Shown piece by piece: positions 1-12,500 of a DNA stretch of 64,000 nt. The DNA comes from Stachybotrys elegans. Its lineage: Eukaryota > Ascomycota > Sordariomycetes > Hypocreales > Stachybotryaceae. The translations under genes and the position numbers were made by a program. The stretch is taken from contig JAGPNK010000037.1 in assembly GCA_020746835.1 (NCBI GenBank), positions 62,001-126,000 on the forward strand, written 5' to 3'. The first letter of the stretch is position 1, and each line of letters opens with the position of its first letter. The notes below the pieces were generated by a model, which had not been told where the DNA came from, did not search any database, and was given only the letters and a program-made list of their open reading frames with translations.

Positions 1-453
1 CGTACAAGCCGGGTAGTTAATTTCTACGATTCAATTCAAGGCTGCTTATTCTTATATAACTTAATCAATTTATTCGAAATAATATTTTGCTTAGGCGTAT
101 CCACAACCGGCCACATTCCTTTCACTTTCTAATCACTCGGATAACAACCATTATGGCGAGGGGAGCCCGAATTAATATCTTCACTTAGCTCACTGGTGGC
201 AAATCAGCCCGAACGAATACAAATTTTACCCTTATAATTGCCCTGGTTTTGTTGTGTGCCATCGGAAGTCTCTAGAATCCAGTACATGCTCATCTTGCGC
301 GGGGCAGGATGAGGCATGACTTCCCAGTCAGAGCGGAAAGGTGTTGCTACTGAGCATGAGCCATCTACTCCGTTTATTGAATACCATTCCACATGGTAGG
401 AGAAGTTTTATGACCTAGGAGTAAAGAGTAGTGAATACACAGGTTTTCATCGT
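1..453. other. Intergenic / left edge
   Basis: No supportable gene. A 62-codon minus-strand open frame at 204-392 has no recognisable domain. The stretch could hold a 3' exon or UTR of a gene that starts outside the window, but nothing in the sequence shows this. Confidence 0.5.
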
Positions 454-2687
454 CTATACAATCCGTATAGTCTTTTTATCTTGTTTATGGAACCAGGCCA
501 ATGTTTCGCCCCCATCTTCACGGGATTCAAACATCCCTACGCGGAAGAAGTCAATTGACGTGTTCTTCCTATGAAGAACCAAACCAAAAACATGCTCTCT
601 CCGAGGCTCTCCTTCGTCTGAGCCAGAGTCGTCTGAGAAGGCCATCAAATTAGGCGCCCTATGGCGACCACTAGCAACAAGGATAAGTGTAAACTCTCCT
701 TCGAGTATATCCCCCATAGCACAGAAATCGAGCCAACAACGGAGTCGGGAGTATTCTCCTATTCGTACCTCTTGTTTTGTCTCATATCTCCTGTTGCGAG
801 TCGGAGAGTTTGTAGGGGGCTCGCAATTGAAGACATGCCCAGTGATAGTAAGATGCCCATCTGTTACATAGCCGAATTTGTAGCGACTGTGAAAAGTTGT
901 TGAACCAGTAGCTTCGCACTCTGCCACGTGACTCTCCATCCAGCAAAGAGGAAAGTCGATAAGCTGGTGCCCAGCCCAACTCCATGTTGGTGCCACGTAG
1001 TTCTCTGCTTGTTGCAGAGACCCCAACAGGCTATCAAGATTCGGCGGTTGGGACATGACTGGCCATCTGTTCTTCCATATAACACCACGTAAAACATCTG
1101 TCTTCCAGATACCAGCCAAGTAATCACTATTCATGTGTTGCGAGAATAGACTCGCCGCCCCAGCTACAGCCGGCAGCGCATCGTTGGGATATGTCAGTTT
1201 TCGATTGACATAATGCTGCACCACAGTCAACCATTCGCGCCCGAAGTCATGCAAAGCAGAGTTCTGGGCTAAAGATCTCTGAATACTGTCCAAACTCTCT
1301 GCATGATCTGGCTGGTGCATCATCGAGACTTTCCCAGGACAACTGATCCCTCTAAACCCGCATCCCAAAAGAAGCATGCGAGACGACAGAAACTGCTCTT
1401 GGTAAGTCCACCCACGAGAGAACCATCTGCTGGCTGGTATCCCGGCATTAAAACTCTCCCAGGTAGAACCAACCGGCGCACAATTGGAGAAGCTAAGTGT
1501 AAAACCGCCCCAAACTCTTGGGTTCAGCCTTGACCGAAAAGACATGCGAAGCCTCGGCTGTTGTGGCCTGAGAAATCCCAGATGACAGGTAGGAGTGAGA
1601 GAGGTTATAGTTACCCATGCGCTTGAGTATATTTTATCCAACTCTGCCGACTGGTCCAACCAGTCTTCCTGACTATCTTGGAGAATGCAGATTGCGTCGA
1701 TCCACAAGTACGGCAGCGATAGCCCTCGTGTAATGGCCATGGCATCTTTTAGTACACCAGGAAGGGTATGCTCGTCAAAACCGGTGTTCCTGGCCTTTTC
1801 GTTTTCTGTGGTACTTGAATACGCTGGCTTCTTCCCATTGGGCGAATCTCCCCAGCAGTAGCTTAGCGCAGCATACTGTGGTACCTCTGAGGTGAGGCCT
1901 TTGATCAACCTTTGATCAACAAGACGCACCGTGTCGTTTCGAACATCAATGAGCCTCTTAGGGAGAAATGGAGGTGACTTGGCTGTCATGCAGCTCTGTC
2001 CATGTGTTCCCATGCCATTGTAACAGTCTTCTAACTCGTTCTTCATCCATGTGAGTGATTGCCTAGAGAGGGATTCGGAAGCAAAACTGCTATCAAGTCG
2101 GAGCCATGCTGCAACTAATTCACCTGCTTCGTCTTGAGAAGTTAGCGATCAGCATATAAAACCTGTTCTCTTTTTCTACCTTTCAAGGGCTCAATATTGC
2201 AGAATATCAGGCATTCGGGCAATGACATATCGTTATCGTAAAAGTTTATAGATATCGTAAAGTACTTGAGGCAGATGCCTCCGGCTTCGTCAAAGTCCTG
2301 TCGGTAGAAGGGACTTCTCGCAGGTCTCCAGTCGAACTGAAAGTTCAGAATAAAGTGCAGGGTATTTTCTCCTGAAAGGCTGCGTGCTTGGTCATTGAGT
2401 AAATGACGGACCTCGTCAGACAGAAGCAGCTCTTTGAGAAAGGCACAGAAATCGCAGCCTTTTTGCGAAGACAGTGATAAAACGGCAAGATCGGGGAAAG
2501 AATCTCGTATGTCTGTCCTTAGCCTCCAGGACGGATAGGCATATTGCCTTTGACCGCTATGCTCAAAGCCGAACTCGACATAGTTGCGGCCATAGAACGG
2601 CTGAACCTCGCGGCCTGCCCAGATGCTATCATCCAGATCTATGGCAACGCATTTATTACACCTGTTTCTGATGTTGAAGCTAGACAT
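454..2687 (-). CDS. HET-domain (heterokaryon incompatibility) protein, 2 exons
   Basis: Joined as complement(454..2108, 2180..2687), 720 aa. The 71-bp intron (donor GTAGAA, acceptor TTGCAG) restores frame between the Cys-containing N-terminal region (CNKC, then GCDFCAFL) and a WLRLDSSF stretch that leads into the HET domain. The HET core follows: YAALSYCWG, then PYLWIDAICILQDS and the typical GWTYQEQFLSSR block. HET proteins act in allorecognition or programmed cell death after fusion of unlike hyphae; the N-terminal part before the HET core fits the usual fungal layout. ATG at 2687 was chosen because it is the first Met before the conserved Cys region; the open frame extends upstream without a typical start. 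No frameshift was seen. Its specific allelic role cannot be inferred. Confidence 0.85.
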
Positions 2688-2975
2688 AGTGAACGATGGA
2701 TTTGAGTCAATGCGTTGGATGGTGAATGCTCCTTGGAGAACATAGCAGTTAAGCTGACGCGGGGTAATAATTAAACCGTACTGTGAATGTAAGTGGCAAA
2801 ATATCAAAAGGATAAGATGTATATCATGTGACTAGTCTAGGCCTAAAATAGGTAGACCCCACAGAAAGCTTCGAATCAAAGGGGTAGACAGGGAATAGAT
2901 AGTGTAATTAATGATAAGGTTCACGCTGAATAGAAAACCTTGGTCTTGTTCTGGAGCTAATCCACACACCCTTAG

Positions 2976-3905
2976 CTATGAATGGAACGAATGTGTATGG
3001 AAGAACTCCTCCAAGGTGGTAAGCCTCCCCGATACATACTTGGCGGACGCGGTCAACAACTCCTTTGTGTCAGGACCAAAGTAACCCAATTCCTCCATGA
3101 ACCTTAACCCTTCAACCCAGGTGTCCGCCCCATAAGGTACAGTCTGTCTGAAATCCTCTACTCCAATTTGCTGGTACAAGACATTCTTGCCAGTGATTCG
3201 AGCAATAATATCCGCGATTTCTTCCATGGCATAGAGCTTCCCAGCGCCCAATGTTTTGCCCGCATATCTTTCGGGCTCAGCTAGTATTGTCCCAGCAAAT
3301 TTTCCGGTGTCTTGGACACTAGAGATGAATGGCAGCTGAGTTTTGGGGGACATAAAGGAGCTCATTACCCACGTTCCATCAGCAGCTTGTCTCGGCGACA
3401 GGAAGAAGTGGCTTGATAAGAAGTTCTCCATAAAGAAACCCGCAGAAATAAAGGATGCTTTGATGGGAAGGTTGCGAATGTATCGCTCGGCTTCTGCCTT
3501 TCGGTCGAACAACCCTACATTGCTGTAGATACCACCGGAAATATCTTTGATGGATGGAAGAGTGCTGAAGATGATGTATTCGGCGCCTTTGTCGAGAGCG
3601 ACCTTGGCGATGGTTTTGGCAATACCATCCTCATCCCCAATGCCATCCGGGCGCCAAACAGGTGCTGTCATGATGAAAACAGTGTTTGTCCCACTCAAAG
3701 CGATTTCAAGAAATTCCCGGTCCATCATATCACCCTCGACCACTTCGACGCCCTCCTGGAACTGCTTTGCCTTGGCCGATTTCGCATCGCGTGTGATTAT
3801 TCGAATTTTGTAGAGTTGCGACAATGTTGGATCATTAAGAACGTAGTTAACAACCGATCCGCCTTGCTTGCCAGTAGCGCCAAAGACAGTAAGAAGCTTG
3901 GACAT
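2976..3905 (-). CDS. NmrA-like NAD(P)-binding protein
   Basis: 309 aa from the ATG at 3905; the open frame extends further upstream but only through a GTG. The N-terminus has the Rossmann dinucleotide motif FGATGKQGG at residues 8-16, followed by RIITRDAKSAKA and a VVEGDMMD strand, as in NmrA-family atypical short-chain dehydrogenases. The NFLSSHFF and GKTLGAGKLYAMEEIA segments fit the substrate-side half of the fold. Members either sense redox state, as NmrA does with GATA factors, or reduce small molecules. The sequence does not say which. The gene is compact and single-exon. It lies between a HET gene and a divergent Zn2Cys6 regulator about 295 bp away, so a shared promoter is possible. 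Confidence 0.85.
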   Translation of the reverse strand: MSKLLTVFGATGKQGGSVVNYVLNDPTLSQLYKIRIITRDAKSAKAKQFQEGVEVVEGDMMDREFLEIALSGTNTVFIMTAPVWRPDGIGDEDGIAKTIAKVALDKGAEYIIFSTLPSIKDISGGIYSNVGLFDRKAEAERYIRNLPIKASFISAGFFMENFLSSHFFLSPRQAADGTWVMSSFMSPKTQLPFISSVQDTGKFAGTILAEPERYAGKTLGAGKLYAMEEIADIIARITGKNVLYQQIGVEDFRQTVPYGADTWVEGLRFMEELGYFGPDTKELLTASAKYVSGRLTTLEEFFHTHSFHS

Positions 3906-4200
3906 GGTGGCTGATGGGTTTGACCACTTGGATGAAGAAGAAACAGGCACAAGGACGTGATCTTATACTTTTGACTGAGCCGAATCGAACCGTAGTTATT
4001 TTCTCCCTAGTTCGTTTTCGACTTTATTGGCTGACATTTTCGGCAGTTCGCTTTCAACTATGATTGGCTGACTTTTCGCAAGTTCGCTTTCGAATACAAT
4101 TGGCTACTCATCCACACGCTTACATACAGTTAGCTGGAATTTAACCCTCAAAATATCTCGCATGATCGGATGTTCGCATCTTCGCTGTTACCCGCATACC

Positions 4201-5420
4201 ATGGATTCCCGTCGTGAATTGACCCAGCGAGGAAGATTGCTCAAGAAGTCTCGATCTGGCTGTCACGAGTGTAGAGTCCGGAAAGTCAAGGTAATTAATC
4301 CGGTCTAGATGGCTGCAACTGCTAAATATTTCAGTGTGACGAGCTCAGACCAGTCTGCTCAAACTGTCGCCGAAGATTTGTCACTATTCAGAGCTGTGAC
4401 TGGAGCGCATCAGTGCTCAACAGGGGATTGCGGGGGAGGCTGGTCCAGGCTCCTCTTTATCAGCAGGCAAACTCTACTGAATCAAATCAATGGCGAGTGG
4501 TGGAGCTTCGTTTGATCTACCACTACACTGCTGTTCTTTGCGACATAATGCCCAACTGCGGTACCGGACGAGAGATTTGGAAGCGAGTCATACCGGAGCT
4601 CTCATTTGAGTCAGAATTGGTTCTCAATCCAATGCTTGCGCTCTCTGCGCTGCATCTGCACTCTCATTTACCCAACGACAGAGGCATGGAGATTGCACTT
4701 AGGCGCTATCTCGATCGCAGCCTCATCAATCAACGGGGTGTGCTATCTGATCCCAAAAACGAATTCTCAGAGCAGATATGGCTGTCCACAATAATTCTCC
4801 CCTTTGTATACTGGCTTCTTACGCATCAGCGTCAGACAAACGGGGCGTATGAACTTCCACTTCAAGTTTTCAAGATGATGGAAGGTGTCGGTGCCATTTT
4901 CATGCGCAATCAATCATTCATTAGGCAGCTGGGCTATAACTGGATTGGATCAGTACCTTTTCTCAAGACGCTACCGAGGGACAGATTTTCTGTTGCAGCT
5001 CAAATTCAACTGAAGGATATAGAGGATGACTTGACACGTTTACTGGAAGTACTGGCCGAGGATGACATGAACATCTACATGGAGGTGAAGGATTACATCA
5101 TTCACCACTATGAGGCTTATTATTCCAACGCCGACGGCAAAACATTACAGCTGTTCCTTGGTTTCATGCCCTTGAGGTGTCAACCACGATATCGTACCCT
5201 CCTCGAGAAACACGACCCACTTGCCATGGCATTAATGGCTCGAATGATTGTATTGCTGCAGGGCGTGGAACATGCCTGGTGGATAAATGGGGAGGGAAAT
5301 TTCGAGGTTGTCCAGCAGGACATCAGAGGCATTCTCCAACTCTTGCCACAAAACCTCAGATGGATCATGGATTGGCCGCTTAAGGTTTTAGACGGAAGCA
5401 TTGTTCTTTGCAGAGACTAG
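4201..5420 (+). CDS. Zn2Cys6 fungal transcription factor
   Basis: Joined 4201..4290 and 4335..5420, 391 aa. The 44-bp intron (GTAATT ... TTTCAG, with a TGCTAA branch-like site) splits the zinc cluster exactly after RVRKVK. The Cys pattern is SGCHEC-RVRKVKC-DELRPVC-SNC and then a last Cys nine residues on, slightly wider than the usual 6-8. The rest is helical and fits the fungal-specific middle region (LRLIYHYTAVLCD, IPELSF, NPMLALSALHLHSHLP). The linker between zinc cluster and middle region is very short. It is divergent from the NmrA-like gene and may regulate it. It is far from the NRPS cluster and is not an obvious cluster regulator. Confidence 0.8.
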
Positions 5421-6431
5421 AAGAGCAGCTGCTAGGCGATTCTTAAATACAGTCTACAGGGATAGAAAGTCTGGCTGAGTACATTAGAATGTGGCGCTTG
5501 ATCGCCGAGAAAAGACGGGTTAGTGCATTTCCAGCTAATCTTTCGATTCCAATTATCCTTTCGAGGATCATTAGTACGATCAGGGTAGTAGAGTGTGGTT
5601 CATCTTGAGATGTAATTCGGCCAGGAGCTGAATTATGCTTTTTTGTAGGACAACATCTTATCAGAAAACGTACCAGCTCAAAGCACACATCAAAATCCTC
5701 CACCTACTCATCACTTTTTCCATATACACACAGCCGTAGAGTAGTGGAACGTCATGCTCCACTGGCAGCAGTAAAAGGGAGAAAGGTTCGAGAATCAGTG
5801 ACGTGGACTCTTAGTTCGGTTCTGGGCGCAAGTCATGTCACAAAATCCTCTCGTGTACATAAATCCACTTGCACAAGCTGAACTCGCAAACGGTCCATGA
5901 GAAGGACCTGAATATATATCATGGGTCAAACGAAAACACGACAGGTTTGAGCTGCTGACTGCCACTTGTTATCTCCTGGTTTTTGAAATTGATTTGACCT
6001 ATTGTATTTTGACACGTACCTAAGGCTAGGGATAGGTTACGCTCCTAGAGGACCCATTGAAGCTGAGTCTCCCTGTCTGACTGCGGCATGATAATGCTCC
6101 AATTCTGGAGAAAGACGAAAAAGACACCGAGCCAAGAATAACAACAATCTGAACAAAAACATGCCCTATCAACGACCATTGCCGAATCCATTCAAAACCT
6201 CTGTTACCTCCGCCAGTGTAAAAGCTCTTAGCAGATGTAGGAAGCGTAGTATATCGCGGGCTCTCTGTCCAGATCCACGAGGCACATGCACGTCCCTCAT
6301 CGGAAGGTTTGCCCTCCGCTTTAGCCCGCTCAATCGATGGTTCAAGACTCACATGCAAGGTTAATGCCATTGTATAGCTTAACGGTGCAGCCGTCTTCCC
6401 AGACATAACCTCGAGGTAGTAGTAGGCCCCA
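5421..6431. other. Intergenic, no supported gene
   Basis: Open frames on both strands (5443-5703, 6026-6406) lack domains or coding-like composition. The stretch probably holds the 3' UTRs of the flanking convergent genes. Confidence 0.5.
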
Positions 6432-7028
6432 CTAGAACTTATCTATCTGATGAGCAGCTAGATAACCCCGCAGTAATACCAAGGGCTGGATTGTCTCCAT
6501 GGTTGGCATCACAGCCAGTGTGGAAGTCGTGGTCAGCGCCCTGTCGTCGTCATCGGGCTCGAGATCGACCTCAAATGAACCATCTGAAGCCCACACGATG
6601 TTGTGTGCGTCCTCCTCCGCCAGTCTCGTGCGTTCCGGCCCAGTCATGCACATACAGCCTTGCAGGTCTTCTGCGACGCAGGTGCGCGTATCCTCGGGAG
6701 CCGCGCACAGGGAGTCCGAACACCACACGTCAATGGGATGAGGGCAGCATCTGCAGCCTGTTAGGACGACACAGCGGCCGTCCGGCGCATGGACTGGGGT
6801 CTCGCTGCTGCATAGAAACTGCGTCGGGCAGACCCAGGTTGAGCCCTGACAGTTGTTGTCCTCGCACATGGGTTTTGGTGAGACGGGGCATTGTTGTATG
6901 TCGGCCAAACGAATCGGCGCCGATATAGTCTCGGCGTTATTATCTGCGCCTTGCTCTGATTCGACCGCGATAGCCCCACAAGCGAGAATCAGGTTAAGGA
7001 TGACAGAAATGTGGTAGGTAGGCCCCAT
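6432..7028 (-). CDS. Small secreted cysteine-rich protein
   Basis: 198 aa, single exon. An N-terminal signal peptide is visible (MGPTYHISVILNLILACGAIA). The mature part carries about 18 Cys between residues 45 and 130, with a GCRCCP ... CSDSLC ... GCMCM module, then an acidic stretch (EVDLEPDDDDR) and a Thr-rich tail. The GC-x-CCP ... CSD-x2-C ... C-x-C module recurs in exon 3 of the large SGNH/FG-GAP gene at 9540, which suggests a common origin. Size, secretion and Cys content fit an effector-like or extracellular binding protein, but no known family was recognised. The Thr-rich tail followed by a weak hydrophobic end might be a degenerate anchor. Function unknown. Confidence 0.7.
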   Translation of the reverse strand: MGPTYHISVILNLILACGAIAVESEQGADNNAETISAPIRLADIQQCPVSPKPMCEDNNCQGSTWVCPTQFLCSSETPVHAPDGRCVVLTGCRCCPHPIDVWCSDSLCAAPEDTRTCVAEDLQGCMCMTGPERTRLAEEDAHNIVWASDGSFEVDLEPDDDDRALTTTSTLAVMPTMETIQPLVLLRGYLAAHQIDKF

Positions 7029-7573
7029 TATGTCATGTTCAAGATCTAGTATAGTAAGGAGATGGTATGGAATGGGGCCATTAGGAGATGGGTGAGTCGC
7101 AGCATATATACTAATCGTCTGACATCACGTGACGAGAATTCCCAGAGACAAATTCAAGGAGTGTCATAATGCGGCAAAGCACCAAGCTTGGGGTGATTAA
7201 TAGAGCCTTGATTTCTATAAATGGAACATTTTAGTGTGATACTGACAGAAGAAGTGAGCTGAATCAACGCCTTAGTATGCAGACAAACGTCATTGCCAAG
7301 CACAGCTTGCATTACAGAAATGCAAGAAATAGGGAGAGCCAGCGAGAATGAAACTTTTGAAATCAGCCCCTTTGTAACAACATGACACCCGCCTGTGAGG
7401 TTAATCGGATTGGCCTAGCTTGACACATGTACCACGGGAACCATGGGAACACTATGACACTCAGTCCATAACAACGACTTATTAGGCAGGACACGGATTG
7501 ATATTGGCGAAACTACTCGGAACGCGATACATTTGTATAAATGGAAATTGAGGTATCGCAGGAACTGCTCTGT
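7029..7573. other. Intergenic
   Basis: No gene seen. It holds the promoter of the Cys-rich gene and the 3' side of the metalloprotease gene. Composition is unremarkable. Confidence 0.5.
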
Positions 7574-8860
7574 CTATAACCACAACCGGGAAAACCACGA
7601 GTGCATAGCTCGCTTCGCCCTTTCAGACTGCGGTACTGGCGGAAGGCCGGTTGCTTGCAGAGTATCCCTGTCTACCATACCAGTACTCCAGTAAGTTGGC
7701 CGCCCTTGGATTTGGAGGTATAGGGCTATATACAAGTCAGCAATGTAGTATCTCTGCGCCGTACTGCGGATTCCTTTCGCCCGTTCTTTACCTTTAGCTA
7801 GCATCATGGGGCAGTCCGCCCGACGTAAAGGCGACACCCTGCTAGTATCGCGTCTTGCATTCACCGCAACACATCTTGAGTAGCCGTATATTGGCGCCCC
7901 GCCTGCCACCTCTGGCAGTCCGATATCGTTGATGTTAGTTCGTCCACTGTTTGGGCTCACCGCTATACGATGTTAGTTCTCTGTTGACATTCCCGGATGC
8001 TGCAGAATTCTACGTTGACTTACTGCCACCCAATGCGTGCATCAGCTCATGGAATACTGTTTCTGACAATGGCTTGAGCTGGTCAAGCTGGGTAAATCCT
8101 TCCAAGAGACCATCGCGCCTCACAACATCGAGAGGGCGATGATCCAACCCATCACCCGCTGGAGGGTTCCATCTCTTCGGGTTTACGTGAACGTGCGCCT
8201 GGTTGCTGAAATCGGCTATATCGCCATTTAGAAGTTCGTGTTGGTATCCTATTAACCGTGAGTATTTTCGAACTAATGGGTAAGCAGAGTAATATGTCGA
8301 CGCACCAACAGTAGCAAATGACGAGCCCGTAGAACCGGGTTTTGAATTGCGGTTCCTGGAGAGTCGATGAAGCGTGACCCTTTTCTCACTTCCGTCCCTT
8401 GCGGTGTACCTGAACCAGTTGTCGATCCATCTTTCGAACGGCTCCGACCAATCTACGAACTCTGTTTCGCAGAAGAAGGTCACATGCATGTCAATGGTAG
8501 CGATATTCTCCACAAGATCGTAGAGTCCTGTCTCAAAATGTCACGGGACAATCTTGTTCGTGAGGCGAGAGTCTTACTTTGAAGTCCTGCCACGTCGCCA
8601 GGTTGGAAGAGGGGATTGAATGCCGCTATCGTCGTGTCCCTGGTTAGATCATTGAGCTGAGTATTTGCATCTGTGAGGAGGCTTGTAAGTAAATGTATTG
8701 TTGTTTCTGATTGTATGAGGAGAGGGGGGCTCGTACTGCGTGCCATTCGCGTTGCTTCCTGGATAGCATTTTCAATTCTGAGGCGTCCATCTGTATCTGG
8801 GCATCGAATTGTATACCTAGCAGATATCACCGTTGCAAGGAATAAGTGCGAAAAGCGCAT
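7574..8860 (-). CDS. Secreted HExxH zinc metalloprotease-like protein, 3 exons
   Basis: Joined as complement(7574..7962, 8024..8527, 8578..8860), 391 aa. The introns are 50 bp (GTAAGA/ACAG) and 61 bp (GTAAGT/ATAG); both restore phase exactly. A short signal peptide (MRFSHLFLATVISA) opens exon 1. The zinc-binding helix VFHELMHAL lies at about residues 252-260 with the two His and Glu of HExxH. A downstream IYGYSRC and a YYIADLYIALYLQ helix resemble the C-terminal half of fungal secreted metallo-endopeptidases, where an Asp supplies the third ligand. I see no exact M35 signature, so the clan assignment is tentative. It sits among other secreted-protein genes. Likely extracellular; substrate unknown. 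Confidence 0.75.
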
Positions 8861-9539
8861 CTTAAAGTTTCGATGCTTACTGACTGTAATACTAAAGATG
8901 GTGGAAAAGGTAGGCAAACTGCTCAAGATATATGCAAGTTCACAGAATACAATACACAGCCAAACAGGGCAGCTAAATTTACATTCAAGGCTATGAGATA
9001 AGCCAACATGTGTTGGTTGCTTATATTATTAGTTCAGCTGACGATTGTCATGTGGAACAGACATCCTTTCCTTGCTCGGACGGAAACCTCTCTTGGCATA
9101 GGCAGATTCCTTGGAAATGTGGCATGCTCATTGCCGATCCCCAACTTGCATGCGCGCCGCTAGCTTATTGTGATGGAAAATCAATCAACACTCAGATTGT
9201 GAAGACAGATGTGTAGCAACAAAGGTGGGCACAGCCTCGTATGGCATCTTGGACTACCAATGGCATGGCGGATAGTGAGCTCCAGTCACGATGAGCATGA
9301 ATAATCGAGTCATCTCTGACGTAGCCAAGATCGACGTTGTAAGAATATAGAACCAACACGACGTAATCTGGGGAATAGGGGTGTAGGAGAGGGTGCGTTG
9401 GAGGTGACAATCAAACGGCATACCTGCACGGTCCATACGAATCATATATTTATCAAGTATAGCTGCGTTGTCTGACACTCTTTGATGCCCTTCTCTCCTA
9501 CGTATCATACATCGACAAAGCCCATTCTTGCTGTTCCCA
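8861..9539. other. Intergenic, divergent promoter region
   Basis: Lies between the divergently transcribed metalloprotease and SGNH/FG-GAP genes. Small open frames here have no protein-like features. It may be a shared bidirectional promoter. Confidence 0.5.
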
Positions 9540-12500
9540 ATGACACCCGATATCATTACTACAAAGTTTGTTTGGCTTTGGCTCCTCTTCAATGCCGTGG
9601 TCGCTGCGAACTATGCTCCTAGACGAGTTTACAGTGCCGGTCTTGGAGAGCCTCACAAGGCCCTGCAGGCTGTTTCCACACGGCAGACTGACCAGGTAGG
9701 CCACGAGTCGGATTACCCAAAAGGCCGTTCAGGTTCTGCAAAGGCTCGCAGGGTCTTGGCGGTACCTGCTCCACAGAAGACTGGCCATTTCGGTGTCGAA
9801 CCTGAATACCCTCGTAGCCCACCGCGGCAACTTGCACAAAGACAGTATGCCAACCAGATCCCCTTACAAGTATGTCCAGAAATGGTCCGCAGACCACCCA
9901 AGCATTGCGACATGTGCGGCGGCGATAGCTATCACCACGGGGTATGCAACAACGTCCTGGTGTCGGGCCGTCAGCAAGGGTCCTGTTTTTTTAATCGTTA
10001 TGGCTGCTCTGGATACTACTGCCAATGCACACACGAAGGCGAGCCTCACAATTCTCAGATCACTTTGACAACTGTGGTTGAGGGTCAGACAGGGACGGTT
10101 ATCTATGAACCAATGACCCTGACTCAGTACTCCGACCTGAGATATCACACCACTATCACGTTGACCGAGATGGCGACGACGACAACGTCTGATGGTGGAT
10201 CTAGCCTGGAAACTGCTCTGGTTGCTCTTTTTGCGGGCGGAATAGGCTGGCTCGCGGTCTGTAAGTCACGATTCCCCTGCTCCAATACTAGAGAGGAATT
10301 CTAATCGTCCATGGTATGCAGCCGAGGCAGGCGGTGCAGCAGCAATTGCTGCTTTACGGCCACCTAGTCAAAGACCGGAGGATGCCCAAGATGATGACTC
10401 GTCGTGTCAGACAGACCCAAAAGAGGAATGCTCCAACTGCGGTGGCTCAGAAGGCGAACTTGGCCTCTGCACTAGCGGCGACCAGACTGGGTGTCCTTGC
10501 AATGAGAGACAAAATTGTCCAAACGAACCACCACGATGCTCCGATGACCAGTGCGTGGGGGATGTAAGTTCTTGGGAGATGTCAACCCGAGGTGATGGAG
10601 CATAACGCTAACCATATACCTCATATAGAACGGCCAGTCTCAATGCTCTGCCCCAGGTGAAATCAGAGGCTGTACTTGCTGTCCGGATACTGCACCTCTT
10701 TGCTCAGACGAAGAGTGTACGGGTGATGATAATCAACTATGCACGTCACCCAGGTGGAACGATTGTGGATGCTTCTTGGATACTGACGCGGGCGACACGA
10801 ACGAGGGAGACGACTCGGATGGCATACGAAACACGGCATCTCGCATGTCCTCTGCCTCCTCGGTGGCGGCATATGTCTTTACCGCCGTTTGGGACGCCAA
10901 CTATGACGAGTTGGTTGGATATCCAAGTCTGGAGGAGAGGTCTACTCTCCATTTCCGTGAAACTGAACCCGGGATGTCTGTCAAGGAAGGGACAAAACTT
11001 CGAATCCTTCCCGTGGGCGATTCCATCACTGTAGGGTTTCTAAGTGACAGGAACGGTGGAGATGGGAATGGATATAGAGGCCGGTTGAGAGATGATCTTT
11101 CAGGTATGAAGTCAACAGACATTGAAAAAACCAAACTGCCTTAACTAACAACTATCTAGGAGATGAAGTCGTATATGCTGGCACGCAATCCTCAGGAACC
11201 ATGAGAAATGGCAGATATGTAAGTATGGCCCCTTTCTTGGACCTTGGCTCGATAACTAAGCTGCTCTTAGGCGGCATGGTCTGGTAGAACCATCCAGTAT
11301 ATTGCTGACCATGTCGGTCCATCGCTTGAGCAGAGGCCGAATGTTATACTACTGGCTGCTGGAACCAATGATATGAATCCTAACCCCGACATATCTACTG
11401 AAGGAAACGACCCAGTTGAGGCTGCCCGGCGTCTGGGCAGGCTAGTCGATCAGATGATTGAGGCATGCCCAGATGCTACAATCCTCGTGGCCATGATTAT
11501 TAATACCTGTGACCCAAACCAATCACCCAGAACAAGACAATTCCAACAGCTTATCCCGGGCGTCGTTGCTTCACGACGGCGCAATGGCCACCATGTTCTT
11601 GCCGCCGACTTTACCAGTTTTCGGACAAGCGATCTCCAAGACTGCATCCACCCAACGAATCAGGGCTATAGGATCATGGGTGACTACTGGTATAGCTTTC
11701 TTCATCAGATACCAGAGAGCTGGATCGAAGACCCTATTGGCCCTGATCCGGACGAGATCAGCGGCGACAACGGCGGAATAGACGGGGACATCCCTCCTCC
11801 AGACTGGGGAAGAAGTCCCATCCAGAGGACTTCGAGAGAGACCGTCGCAGAGGTAGCCAGGTGGGCAGTAGGCGGACAGGACAAACCAAGGAGGTGCAAT
11901 GATGTACCCAACTGGAGAGCCACTGGACAGATTGCGCTTGGACTTGGGAACAACGGTGACTGGCAATACCGCAAGAACTGGGTTGCAGAAGGAGAGGTTG
12001 CTTCCGGCTTGGGATGGGATGAAAGATATGTCCGACTGCATGACATGAATGGAGATGGAAAGGCCGGTCAGTCCATGTCTCACCTATGCACACAGCCGTT
12101 TCACCAACTGACTGGCTTGAAATGCCCTAGATTACGTCTGGATCCACCCAGAAACAGGAGAAATCCGATGTTGGCTAAATAATCTTCCCGAGCCGTGGTC
12201 CCCAGCAGGAAATAACGACAGCATCATCGGCAGCGGCGTCGGTCCTGCGAGGACAATCTTCCTGGCGGTCAGTCTTCCCGTGTACAACGGAAGAAAAGAA
12301 ATACAGAGCTAACTGCTGACAGGACATGAATGGTGACGGAGTAGGTGACCTGGCAAATTGATACGATAGTTGCTAACATAGGCAAAGATGGATGACTACC
12401 TCGTTGTCAATGGGCAAACAGGATCAGTGCGAGTCTGGTGGAATTACGGACCAGACAATGATTGGGTAAATGGATGGAGATTTGTTGAAGGCGGAGAGAT

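Noticed and set aside
6026..6406. 126-codon minus-strand frame
   Set aside because: No domain, no signal peptide, atypical composition; not joined to a neighbour by good splice sites.
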